Part shown: positions 24,045-34,349 of the stretch, in pieces
How positions within the stretch are numbered: the stretch's first letter is position 1
Layout of the letters: every line of letters starts with the position of its first letter
NCBI RefSeq assembly: GCF_037975245.1
Contig: NC_092572.1
Span: 27,139,989-27,203,988 of the forward strand
Direction of reading: 5' to 3'
DNA length: 64,000 nt
Source: Apostichopus japonicus
Lineage: Eukaryota; Echinodermata; Holothuroidea; Aspidochirotida; Stichopodidae
Made by a program: the position numbers and the translations under genes
The notes under the pieces: generated by a model
The model's input: only the letters and a program-made list of their open reading frames with translations
The model's database searches: none
What the model was told of the DNA's origin: nothing

Positions 24045-25891
24045 GTGAGTATTTTACTTAGTGTACAAAGACAAAAAATCCGCAGTTTTATCTTGTTTAA
24101 AGCTACTAATGTAAACGCTAGCTTTAGAAACTTGGATTAAGATACTTCAAATTATGCCTGTCATGTTGATTAACTAAACCTTCTTACGTTTGATAATTAG
24201 CTATGGTAAATATTCATGTGTATCTTATTTCAGTTTGTAGCTACTGGGTAAACAACTAGTTTGCTAATCTAGGTTAAACTGTCTTTTTTAAAACAATTCA
24301 AACTATGATCGCTTTAAGACTTTGATGTTGAGCTTCTTTTCAATAAAAAAAAACCTTTACACTCCCCATAATTATATGTTACATTTTATTATGTTACTAG
24401 CCTATCACACATTGTAACTTTAGTCAAAATACATACAATTAAGGAACCAAGGAAGTCAGAGGTGATACTTTTAATTTTACCAGCTGATAAAAAGGAGAAA
24501 TCTTTAAGCACTAAATGCAGTAACGCACCATGTTGGTTCACACTAACTTCCTGACAATGTTGCCACGTTTGACAAAGTGTTGTGGAAAATATGCGTGCTT
24601 AATTTCTATAGTTGTCACTTCAGATTGTCTACCTTGATTGATATTCCTCACAGAGATATTTAATTTATTCATTAAAACCATGCACCAATTTAAACCATGC
24701 ACCATGGAAGTTTAACATATATAGTTTGAAGTAGCTATCGTTCATACTGTACAATCAGAAACTTGGAAGTACCGTTAGTGTTACCAATAATACTAATCTC
24801 ATTGTCACAAAAGTTAAATTGTTCTCAATTATTTTCTTTGTAAAAGTTTATGCATTATGTGAATCTAAAGCTTCTGATGTGATGCTTTTAATTTTTACCT
24901 GTTGATAAAAGTGAGAAGCCTTAAGAAGTAAAGGCGGTATCAAATTATGATGGTTCACGCTAACTTCCTGACAAATGTTGCACATTTGACAAATTGTTGT
25001 GGAAAGAATAATAGTAAGCTCAATGTCAGAAAATTATTTTTGTTCTTGTCTATGTTCTTAAAAACCTTTTATCCTTTTTAAAGCTAGTTAGGTTATAGCT
25101 ATTATTGCTATTTTGGATTTTGATAATTCAAATTAATCACATCATGTTGATTATCAACAACTTCTCACGTTTGATAAGTAGCTATGGTAAACATTCATGT
25201 GTATCTTATTTCAGCATAAAGCTAATTAAGTAACAACAAGTTTTCTGATCTAGGTCTAACGGTGTTGTTAAAGATAATTCAAAAATGATCGCTTTAAGAT
25301 TTTTATGTTGGGCTTCCTTTCAATAAAAAAAGCCTCTACACTCCCCATAAATATATGTTACATGATTTAATGTTACTGGCTAGTCGCAATATTAGTTTTG
25401 ATTTAGACTACATACACATTAAGAAGCCATGATAATCAAAGCTACCTATTAAACACCACATGCTACAATTCGTTCTTACCAGCTGATAATGGAGAGAATT
25501 CAAAAAACTAAATGCAGTAACGAATTATGTTGATTCACACGAGCTTTCTGACAAATGTCTCCACGTTTGACAAATAGTTGTGGAAATTATTCATGCTTTT
25601 TTTGATAGTTGTCAACTCACATTGTCTACCTTGAATACTATTTCTGTTATAACTATTTAATTTGATCATTACAACCATGCATATTTAAGTTTCACATATC
25701 TGGTTTGAAATAGTTTTCGTTCACATTGGACAGTGAAAAATTTGGAAGTAATGTTAACCAATATTTTTAGACTCAATTTTAGAAAATTTAAATTGTTCTT
25801 TTCTATATGCTTTAAAATTATGACGCATTAAGTGAATCCGAAGTTTTTTCCTAAATGCTTACACTCTATTCATCAATCATGTTTAATCCAG

Positions 25892-25894
25892 AAA
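25892..25894 (+). pseudogene. Possible decayed microexon (AAA)
   Basis: In the diverged unit the acceptor region reads TCATGTTTAATCCAG, followed by AAA and GTAAAA. This is the position where other units carry their insert. It may be a 3-nt relic or not an exon at all. Confidence 0.25.
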
Positions 25895-26093
25895 GTAAAA
25901 GGCAGTTTTCTAATTTGGGGTTTTATAAGCATTTATTTAGATGATTAAAAAGTTTAATGCTTGAGTTTTTTAATATTAAACCATATTCTAAATGGACAAT
26001 GGGACCTGTACTCTCTCCAAAATTATATCTTACATTTTATATTCTCAAAATAAAATAAAACTGTTAGCAAACTGCTTATCCACAAGAAAGCCT

Positions 26094-26190
26094 GAGAAGA
26101 GAGAGAGAGAAGGACAAAGATAGAAAGGTGTGGAGAAAGAAAAGGGTGGAAGAGAGCTATGAGAAGAGGAGTGAGGGGGGGGGGACTTCA
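26094..26190 (+). repeat. Polypurine (GA-rich) tract with G10 run
   Basis: A purine-rich stretch of GAGA and GGAGAAAG motifs ends in ten consecutive G. It separates array sequence from the Penelope-like fragment. Confidence 0.75.
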
Positions 26191-26196
26191 GAAAAG

Positions 26197-26512
26197 TTAG
26201 TAATGTCTTTCCTGAATGTTGAGCCCATGAGGTTGAATGGTGCGAAGGCGTTGCATCCACAGCCTCTCTCTGCTGATTCGTACTAGGTCAGGCCGGCTAC
26301 CTAAGGATTCAATACCCTGTAGGGACATGAAGTTAATGGTATGGTTGGGAAGGCTAAAGTGTTCTCCAACTGGAGTGTTCTCTTCATGGGGTTGACTGTG
26401 GATCTGTGACCATAGAATTGCTTCTTTAGGGTGGTTTTGGTTTCGCCAACATACTGGATGCCGCAAACTTTACAAGAGATCAGATATATGACATTAGTGG
26501 TTGTGCAGTGTT
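26197..26512 (-). mobile_element. Penelope-like element fragment, GIY-YIG endonuclease end
   Basis: Read on the minus strand, one frame gives [18 protein letters not shown] followed by a lysine-rich stretch and YGHRS, the pattern of the GIY-YIG endonuclease of Penelope-like retroelements. After a frameshift near 26390 another frame continues with PVGEHF, a PNH motif, GIE, a WMQRLRTIQPHGLN ending and a stop. In this family the C-terminus has the same order: P-hydrophobic-x-HF, IE, WI-x-x-L-x-T, P-x-GLN. The fragment lacks the reverse transcriptase and is frameshifted, so it is a dead insertion. Confidence 0.8.
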
Positions 26513-26742
26513 AGTTCTCACAAATTTCAATATACGTGCCTTTTCTCCATAGTTGTCACTTCAGATTGTCTACCTTGAATAATGTTTTTGTTATTACTCT
26601 CTAATGTTATCATTAAAACGATGCACCATGAAAGTTTTACATATCTGGTTTGATAAACGATGCTTCTCCCCCTCCCAACTGTACGAAAGTTGAAGGTTGA
26701 TACTTTAATTCAGTAGTTGAACATATTTATCTTATATTTCAG

Positions 26743-26873
26743 CAATGCATTTTCCATCTGAGTTCAAAGCCAAGATTTTTCGTGTCATCCCTTTGGTTTT
26801 GATGTGCAAGGATGCTACTCGTGATATTTCCTTCATTATCGTTATATGTGAAGATGATGAAAACGTTTTCAAT
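26743..26873 (+). CDS. UPA-like gene, exon after the microexon array
   Basis: The exon lies between TTATATTTCAG and GTAAGT. It begins with CA, the last two bases of a codon (phase 1), and then reads MHFPSEFKAKIF onward for 43 codons, ending in phase 0. The phase-1 start means the upstream exon must end with one base, which every microexon of the array provides. Content: hydrophobic beta-strand-like segments (FRVIPLVL, ISFIIVIC) and an acidic EDDEN turn. The ATG at 26745 could be the start codon if the microexons are untranslated; I consider the coding reading more likely because all microexon lengths are multiples of three. Confidence 0.75.
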
Positions 26874-27208
26874 GTAAGTGTCAATTTGTTTTAGCTATAA
26901 TCATGTTTGCAAATGCATTAGGGTCTTGATTGATTTGTTGCATGGAATTTAAAACAACTGTAACATCTTCACCATATTATGTTAGAGAAAAGAAACTTTG
27001 CTGTTGATTCTGTTTTTCCCTGTTAAATCAGTCTTCTATATGAATTTGTGAAAACAATTAGTTTCATCACTGAATACTAGAATCCCATCGTGCAGCTCAT
27101 TACTCTACTTTTTATTAAAGTCCCATATGAAGTGATAATAAAGAAATACACCAGCAATGTAGAACAACTTGAACATATGTTAGAGAAATGTTTATTTTTC
27201 AATTCAAG

Positions 27209-27355
27209 AACGATTTGAGACAACTTGTGGAAGCAGAGTACCTTCCATTGGACAACTATGATACATTGCTGATAAATTGCTCAACACTACCAGTTGAGGT
27301 TAGCTGTACTCTTCAGAATACAGAAGCAGTAGTCTTGCCTACTACGATGGAGCGG
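27209..27355 (+). CDS. UPA-like gene, exon 2
   Basis: A 49-codon exon, phase 0 to 0, from NDLRQLVEAEYLPLDNYD to TTMER. The acceptor is TTTTTCAATTCAAG and the donor GTTAGT. Alternating hydrophobic residues in the middle (TLLINCSTLPVEVSCTL) suggest beta strands. I do not recognise a family in this exon alone; the pattern is loosely reminiscent of the beta-sandwich of ZU5/UPA and FIIND domains. Confidence 0.72.
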
Positions 27356-27575
27356 GTTAGTATACATACACCTAGCTAGGATTCAGATATGGCTGGATGT
27401 GTTCAGGTTGTTTTGTGTCAGATTGCATTGCTAAATACATGTATACTATGTTTGTATTATAGAATGCTCTTAATATGTAACAATTCATAACTGAATATTA
27501 TTATATTACATGTTCTTGGGCTTATAAGGATGCTTGAAAAATGGTTAATACCGGACAGCTGGTAATTTATTATAG

Positions 27576-27650
27576 TTCAATGCACTGGCTGATGGTATAT
27601 ATATGGGCAGTTACATAGTTATGGACGTACACTTCGGAGAGCTTAACAAG
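27576..27650 (+). CDS. UPA-like gene, exon 3
   Basis: A 25-codon exon, phase 0 to 0, between TTATTATAG and GTATGT, beginning FNALADGIYMGSYIV. Its phase matches the exons on both sides. No recognisable domain by itself. Confidence 0.68.
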
Positions 27651-28294
27651 GTATGTAATCCAAGCCAAGAGTATTACTTTACTTTTACATGGCCCAGTCA
27701 TGAACCTTACCTAGTACTATAATCATGACAAATACCAGCTGCCCGACTTTCATTGTTGCCGAGTAACAATCTAAACATAACCGGTAATGGACGTATGCAG
27801 AGAAACTGATTTTGTAATTTTGTTTTTTATACATTTCAAAAACTCTGTTAAGATTGAGGTCTTCAAAACAGATCAAGTGCATGTGCCTATTAGCAGGACT
27901 CTTAGCTTCCAAATACAAATATTAATTAATTTATATCATGCTTCTAATTTGCTACCAAAATTGGAAATTTAGTAGGACGGTTGACCTTTTGGTGGAATTT
28001 CCCATATGCCATTTTGCTTTAGATGTTAAAGACATATGTGCAGGCTGGTAGAGTTAAGGTGGAGTGTTATAGTCATGGCCACACATGATAATAATACTTG
28101 CTGGAACTGTTCTGATATGCTGCAGGTAAATTATGCAGATTATGAATTTGTGATCTAATAAGTAACTGAACAGGACGGAATTGTTATCAGTTATCTACTG
28201 GTAATTTAAGACGGTTACGAAAAGCGTGGCGAATTTAATATCGAATTTAAGAATTACATCATTTGATAAAGAAGTTTTAAGTTTGTAGTGACTT

Positions 28295-29800
28295 ACTTGA
28301 CTGACTTAAGTGCATAGAACGCTGTGTCCCTTTGACCTCTGGCGAGTAATCCTCCTCCAATCTGGTCTATCTGCTGCGCAGCTTTCAGCAGCTTGGGTTG
28401 TCATACCTAGGTCTTTCTGGATTAGGTCCTTCCATCTTGAAAGTGGTCGTCCTGGAGGTCTTGGCTGCTGAAGTCATTCTAGAATGCTTGGTATGGAAGC
28501 CGATGCTCCGGCATCCTAAAGACATGGCCGGCCCATTTCAGGCGTCTCTTGCAGATTGCAGCATTGATGGCAGTTGTGACATTCAGCCGTTGTCTGATGG
28601 TGTCGTTCCTCACTTTATCTAGGGTGGAGACACCAATATTGCTCTGAGACATCTCATTTCAAAGACATCAAGTCGATGACGATCTTTTTCACGGAGTGCC
28701 CAGGATTCAGAACTGAATGTTGCTATTGGCAGAATGAGGGCCTGGTAAATCCTTACTTTCAGTGATCTGGTGATGTCATGGTTTGACCAGATGGTATTTT
28801 TCTGTCTTCCAAAAGCCCAGGAAGCCAACCTTATGCGGCGTTTGACGTCTTCTTCCATTGGGGACATTGCTGCCAAGGAAGACAAAGTTGTCAACTTTCT
28901 CAACAGGTACTTGGTTAAGGAGAACATCTTTGGTGTCTTCAGACATTATTTTACACTTTGTTGGTTGATTTTCATTCCCCATCTTGTGCATGCTTCTTGA
29001 AGTTTGTTGGTGGCCTCCTGTAGGCTGTCAAGGTCCATTTCTATGAGAGTGGTGTCATCGGCATAACGGATGTTGTTTATACACATGTTGCCCATCTTCA
29101 GACCTGAGTCAAGATTTTGTATCTCTTTCATGACAAACTCCAGGTAGATGTTGAAGAGACAGGGAGATATTAGGCAGCCTTGTCTGACACCAACTTGAAC
29201 CTCAAACCACTCAGTGATCTTTCCATTCACCATTACAGAGCACTTTGTTTTCTCATACATCCTTGCTATGAGGTCTACTAGCTTTGGATCTACTCCAATT
29301 GAGCGCAGGCATTTCCAGAGAGCCTCTCTCCAAATTGTGTCGAAGGCTGCTTTGAAGTCTACAAAGTTCCAGTAAAGCGGTATTTTCCTCTCTTTGGCTT
29401 TTTCGAAGATCTGGCGGACTGTGGAGATGGCATCTGTTGTTCCTCTGGAGGCTCTAAATCCGCACTGCTCCTCACTGAGGTGGTTTTCTACAGTATCTTG
29501 GATTCTAGTAAGCAGCATCCTGCAGAAGACTTTGCCAGGGATGGACAGAAGGGTAATGGCTCTGTAATTGGCAGGATCAAGCTTGTCACCTTTTTTATAG
29601 ACAGGAGTTACCAGACCTCTGCTCCAGTCTTCTGGGATCTCCCCATCTGACCAAGCTTTGTTGATGACTTTGAGGAGCATCTGATTCATCAGTGGTCCTC
29701 CTTCTTTTAATACTTCAGCTGAAATCCTGTCACAGCCACAGGCTTTATTGTTTTTCAGCTTTTTGACAGCCTCTTCTACTTCCTCTAAATTTTGTAGTAT
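28295..29800 (-). mobile_element. 5'-truncated non-LTR retrotransposon (LINE), decayed
   Basis: Minus-strand reading from about 29800 starts just before the reverse transcriptase: LKNNKACGCDRISAEVLK, PVYKKGDKLDPANYRAITLL, a CGFR segment, DFKAAFDTIW (catalytic Asp block), VGVRQGC and the catalytic YADD. The C-terminal part, in other frames after frameshifts, gives VDNFVFLGS, ESWALREKDRHRLDVFEM and RRLKWAGHVFRMP, typical of LINE ORF2 tails. There is no upstream endonuclease domain. The 3' end lies near 28295 at a short repetitive tail. It sits antisense in an intron of the UPA-like gene. I do not assign a clade. Confidence 0.88.
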
Positions 29801-29935
29801 ATCTATGTTATGCTTTTTCCAAAACAAAATCTTATAATTATACTTTATATGAAAATAAGTCAACTAGTGCATGAATTGAAATGCTCCTAATAAAAGCTGC
29901 AGGATATTTTGTCACTCTACATTGTTTTTACACAG

Positions 29936-30085
29936 TACAATGTTGCATCTCTAATTGAATCAAGATCTGCCAAGTGTATCTTTCGATGGCAAAGAAGAGT
30001 GAAAGATGTAAGCAGTATGTGTTTGCTGAATATTCATCAGAAAGAAATGGAGTCGTTAGGAGTGTCATTTGCTCTGCAGATCAAG
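29936..30085 (+). CDS. UPA-like gene, exon 4
   Basis: A 50-codon exon, phase 0 to 0, from TTTTTACACAG to GTAGGT, beginning YNVASLIESRSAKCIFRW and ending FALQIK. It can splice in frame directly to the exon at 27576, skipping the LINE. Basic and aromatic residues alternate with hydrophobic ones; no domain is recognised with confidence. Confidence 0.72.
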
Positions 30086-33000
30086 GTAGGTATAGCTTAC
30101 ACGTCAGGATAGATGTGGCTTACACAATAGAAAAGCTATCACTTGATTGAATACTACTGTTCATTGTTCTATATATTTAAATAGGAAAAATGCACAGATC
30201 AAAATGTGAAAGGTTTGATTGCTTTTATAGTTTATATTATAAGTCCATATAATGTTCTATATTGCATTCTTTAACCCAATGGTTTTGGTTGTGGTCAGAA
30301 GTCAACAGCGGTCAAAATTTGAAAACCAATTCAAATATGGTATATATCCAAACAAGAAATAATTGGATTATGTTGAGAAATAAATAAGAAATAAAGTACA
30401 ATAAGAAATATAATTTAAAAATAAGAAATAATTAAATCTCACACATGTGGATGCACATTTGAAGAAGATTAAAAGGTTTTTTATTTGTGAAGGATCATTT
30501 GAAATCAGCAGAGGTAAAGTGTAAAAACCTTTCAAAGATGATAGGAGGGAGCATTATGCATGGTGTATATGCATCATATGATAATTGGAAGAACCAAGTT
30601 GTTTGCTGGGTTCTAGAGGTCATGTGAGGTCACCAAAAAAAGAACTGTGAACACCATGTATAATCTCAGGAAGAGAAACTTATCTGAATAAGCTGATTCT
30701 CAATATCATTCTGTGCATGCCCCATATTTAGATTAATGACGTAAATTGTTTTATGTGGATCTCAAAATTCAGTTTAATGTTAAAACATTGAAAAGAATTG
30801 AAATAACAACTTAAGGGAAACATGGATGGATCTTTATGATAGGCGGATATATCCCATATGACGTAGTTGAATAATATTCAATTTGTATGTTAAATTACGT
30901 CAATATGCAAAATGGTAAACATTAAAAGAGGTAAGTAGATCCCATATGTTATTTGGCAGCCTCATTATGATGGAGGTCAACCGCAGCATCAAAGATCAGC
31001 AAGTCAAAATATCGAAACATTGTAAAAATTATATCTCCAGAAGAGAAGGTTGAACATGCATATATGTAGTATGTGCATTTTTAATAGTACATGTTAAGAT
31101 TGCATCGTTTCTTAATATGGAGCTCAAACGTTAAGGGAGGCAGCAGTAGTCACAATTAGTACAGCTGTTAACATGCTGCTAGGGGAGGAGACATGGATTG
31201 TTCTGATACGTATGTGGTACTACCAAGAAATCATAGAAAGACCTAAGCATGATGTGATGAATGCATTAGATTATATTTTTTATGGATGTCAAAGGTTATG
31301 GGTCAGAAGCAGTCAATCTATGAGATTGTATTCAAAAGGATGCGTTAGGAAGAGAATCTTTGGTAGATATCACTACTGATTAAGGGTGCATAAAATAGTT
31401 AAAAATGACTATTTAAGTAATAAAATATTCAACTACTTACAACCTGAATTATGAAGACAAACAATTATGAGGACATATAAATCATAAGGACACAAAGAAG
31501 AGTAAACAATATTGAAAAACAAGAACCAATGATAGAATTTTCTGAAACATATCATTACAACATAATTGATTCATGAAAAACCAGGAATGAAATTAAAAAG
31601 ATACTTTTCATTTGAGATGCAAAGAAGAACTAAGATAAACATGATCCATGGAGTGTAACTTTAGCATATGTGGTAGTAATGCAACCACGATATAGTAAAA
31701 CTGTATGTTTCATAAGAAAAAAATACCCAAAGATAGTTCAATTGGACTTAAGATAGACCGTCAAACCAGACATAATGTTCAATCATAGCTGTGGCTGGTT
31801 ATTTTTCCATATTAAGTGGCAATATTAAAAATCAAAAGAATGCAATACCTTTAAGCACATCCTTTACGGAGAAGTATTACAGTTAAGCATATATGTGTTG
31901 ATAGAGATATTAGGTCCAGCATAAATACTAAAATCTTGATCAAAATGTAACATACGTCAGATTGTCTGTTGGAACCAAAATGTTAAGCCATCTTGCACTC
32001 TTTGACGTTGATTCTTCTAATTCACACCCTTCACTCTTCTGTCATAAACATTAAATCTTTGCTGAATACAGGATTTACTTTTTGTGGGATGTCTATGATA
32101 TATTATTTTCATAAATTTATAGGATAATAATGACCGCATCGAAGACCACACATCATTAGCAAACATTTTGTTACGAAGAAACTGCCAGTCACCTTTCACC
32201 CGAAGTAAGTAACAATGTTTAACAGATAATTATTATGATTTGAATCTTGGCCAGGAACTTCGATTTCACAATCATGCTTTTTCTTGGCCCTTTTTCTCCC
32301 AGTCAGAGCCTTGCCTTTCGTTTTCTCTTTTCCTTTTGCAACATCAAACCCAAACAACGCCAGTGCCTCAAGAGACCCAATTCCCTTTTCTCTCTCTAAC
32401 TCTTCAATTATTCTCCTCTCACTTTCTCTACCTCTATGCTGTTTCTCTCCCTAAGTGTCATCCCTCTCTACCTTCCTCTCCCTCAATTCCTTCTTCTTTA
32501 CCTTCCTCTTCTCACTCTACAGCCGAGACACCATCACTTGTGGGCTTAGGTATCTCAACTACTTTACTTATAGATTGCTGCGTTGCCCTGCTTACCATAA
32601 ACCAATTTCTTGACAATTAGGCCTATAGGTGAACTGGATACTGATTAGACAGGATCCCTACTTGTACACGTCGGGCTCTTAGGACACAAGTACTTGGTGG
32701 TTGTCCAACAATTTCCCAGGGCAGAACAATTAGCAGTTACCACTTTTTCCTTGAGGCTGGGATATATCTGAAACTCTATGTCAATGTATACTTAAACATG
32801 TAACACTGTATGAAGAAAGTATCAACAAGGGAAGGAATTTTCAGTAGAATACAGAGCTAAAAGAAATTTACCAATTGCTATAACTATTAAGACAATATTG
32901 TAAGGCAATTGCATTATCAGTAACGTCTGAAACAGACAAAGCTAATCCTACTCCTTTCCTACCACAAGAGAACACAAATCAAATATACTATCCCTTATCA

Positions 33001-33378
33001 GTCTATATGCCTAACTAACTAGCTATAAAAGGAAATATTAATTTGATTTGACTGCATATAAATACAAGATCCTAATAGATGAGGTTGTGGAAAACTCTGT
33101 ATAATATAAATGGGAATAATTCTAAACCCACTACTACATTTTTATGCCGCTACTGATTTAACAAATCATAAGAGCAGCCAGCTTTCTATACTTTAGTAAA
33201 AATATACAAATAATATGAAATTCATACCACAGTTTGTTCAAAAGAAAGTAAATCGATTGCTTGTTGGCCAGGCTAAACCACACTCAGTCCAAAGCTAGTT
33301 CAATGAGCTAGCTTGTTGAAGCTGATAATTTCACTGGAAAGTCTCACCCTTCTCTTTCTTTCTTTTACCGAAAACCAG
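30086..33378 (+). other. Large intron, no gene recognised
   Basis: AT-rich sequence without a convincing exon. A phase change is needed between the exon ending at 30085 (phase 0) and the one starting at 33379 (phase 1), so an exon may be hidden here. A pyrimidine-rich segment at about 32280-32540 gives a low-complexity open frame that I do not regard as a gene. Confidence 0.6.
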
Positions 33379-33497
33379 AAACAGACCCTGACATATGCTT
33401 TGTATTGCCATACATAAATGGCTTACAGAATCTTACGGATGATGTTGTAATAACAGTTTGGCTATGTTCTTTTGATGATGAGAGTAAAGCTTTAAAG
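33379..33497 (+). CDS. UPA-like gene, exon 5 (start of UPA-like domain)
   Basis: It starts in phase 1 after CCGAAAACCAG and ends in phase 0 before GTAAGT. It encodes TDPDICFVLPYINGLQNL and then DDVVITVWLCSFDDESKALK. The last part fits the UPA-domain pattern of a beta strand, two acidic residues and an ALK helix start (V-x-V-x-x-x-D-D-x-x-x-A-L-K). Whether the acceptor is at 33378 or at the AG at 33384, the start phase is 1 in both cases. Confidence 0.72.
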
Positions 33498-33893
33498 GTA
33501 AGTCAATCCAGAGTAATGTTGTATCATATTATGCAATAGAAACATTTTCTTAGGCGATTAGTGCCACACAAAGGGTGTCAAAATAATACAGATGCCTATA
33601 AGATAAAGAAGCTACCGACTGGTCTCCTAAAACATGTGGGCCTTCATGAGAATCTTGAATTATTAACCTTGAAATAATATTAATATATAAACTCTGCAAT
33701 GACGTCTGTGAACAAAAGTTGCAGCGTTCAAGCATTGGTTTTGATTTCTTCATGATCCACACGTTCTTCTTAAAACAACCAAATTGGGAACAGAAGTATC
33801 TAGTAATGTGATTTTACTAGGCAGAACAGGTACCAGTGCACAAGTGCTATCCAATAGTTGATAGTAATGCTTTTTTTTATAATTTGATTACAG

Positions 33894-34022
33894 GAACTGG
33901 AACATGAGCAGTATCATGTTGGTCGCATGAAGCTTGATTCACCAAATACATTCATCATTTTGGACAAGGATAAACCAATAACTGTGGAAATAACTGGATT
34001 GCAAACAAAGAACAGAGTTCAG
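33894..34022 (+). CDS. UPA-like gene, exon 6 (core of UPA-like domain)
   Basis: A 43-codon exon, phase 0 to 0. It continues with ELEHEQYHVGRMKLDSPNTF and then an ILDKD turn and PITVEITGL. In UPA domains the helix ending in several Glu residues is followed by a hydrophobic-Asp-x-Pro segment and a strand ending in x-L-x-hydrophobic-x-x-L, which this matches in order and spacing. The call is by eye and has no score behind it. Confidence 0.72.
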
Positions 34023-34190
34023 GTGAGTTGAAGCAGCTGGCTACTTTTGATTTATAAGATGTCTACAGTACCTACGCTTTATATCACCCTTTACACTGGC
34101 AATCACAGCATCATTCGAGTTGAGTTCCTGTATAATACAATACACGAATTAGTGCAGATGTTAATTCATCTCTTTAATCTTTATTTTCAG

Positions 34191-34349
34191 TCGGTTTCAA
34201 CGAAAAGAGTTTCTGAAGGAGGTCATGCCAAGGTTCAGTTTGTATGTCAACTGTTACACAGGGTGGATGAAAATTCATGGATTGATCTTGATATAACAGT
34301 CAAACAAGAGGAAGAACCGAATAAGATACAGTTTATTTCAAGAAAGAAG
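34191..34349 (+). CDS. UPA-like gene, exon 7
   Basis: A 53-codon exon, phase 0 to 0, acceptor TTTATTTTCAG, donor GTTTGT (unusual T at +3). It encodes SVSTKRVSEGGHAKVQFVCQ and, further on, SWIDLDITVKQE. This resembles the last strands of a UPA domain (aromatic strand, then hydrophobic-x-hydrophobic-x-V-x-Q). Confidence 0.72.

Larger units (their letters stand above)
17461..24871 (+). repeat. Family B units and A/B hybrids
   Basis: These units share the A landmarks but differ by many substitutions and indels, have a period near 865-885 bp, and mostly carry an 18-nt insert. Two hybrid units carry a 15-nt insert (17682 and 23361). The acceptor is TGCTATTTACAG instead of TTGTTTATTTACAG. The A and B families match best in the block beginning TTCACACTAACTTCCTGACA and in the branch-site to donor segment. 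Confidence 0.82.
1..26742 (+). repeat. Tandem intron-microexon array (about 33 units, partly degenerate)
   Basis: Units of about 810-820 bp (family A, left) and about 865-885 bp (family B, right) repeat head to tail, with internally deleted units of about 380-660 bp. Every unit ends with a branch-site-like TACTGAC about 31 nt before TTTACAG, then a short variable insert, then GTGAGTATTTT, which begins the next unit. Read as transcribed left to right, the units are introns separated by microexons of 6, 15 or 18 nt. The first unit is cut by the window edge, so the array extends further left. Divergence increases toward the right end, where the array meets an ordinary exon at 26743. No transcript evidence is available here; the interpretation rests on splice signals and frame. 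Confidence 0.88.
24045..26742 (+). other. Last array intron with decayed units
   Basis: It contains the rest of a B unit, which near 24872 jumps by deletion from the end of one unit (AAAGCTTCTG) to the middle of another (ATGTGATGC), so a microexon was lost there. A strongly diverged unit follows to about 25894, then a polypurine tract, a Penelope-like fragment, and a last unit remnant (about 26540-26700) leading into the acceptor TTATATTTCAG of the next exon. Confidence 0.7.

Noticed and set aside
1-26742. Reading the array as a CRISPR or a plain satellite
   Set aside because: Units are far too long for CRISPR and the genome is animal. A plain satellite would not explain the precise branch site, acceptor, in-frame insert and donor at almost every unit.
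28023-28058. Possible small exon of 12 codons between exons 3 and 4 of the UPA-like gene
   Set aside because: The donor would be a weak GTGGAG and the neighbouring exons already join in phase without it.
32240-32620. Open frame of 126 codons, rich in Ser, Pro and Leu
   Set aside because: It is explained by a CT-rich low-complexity stretch; no splice signals or domain.
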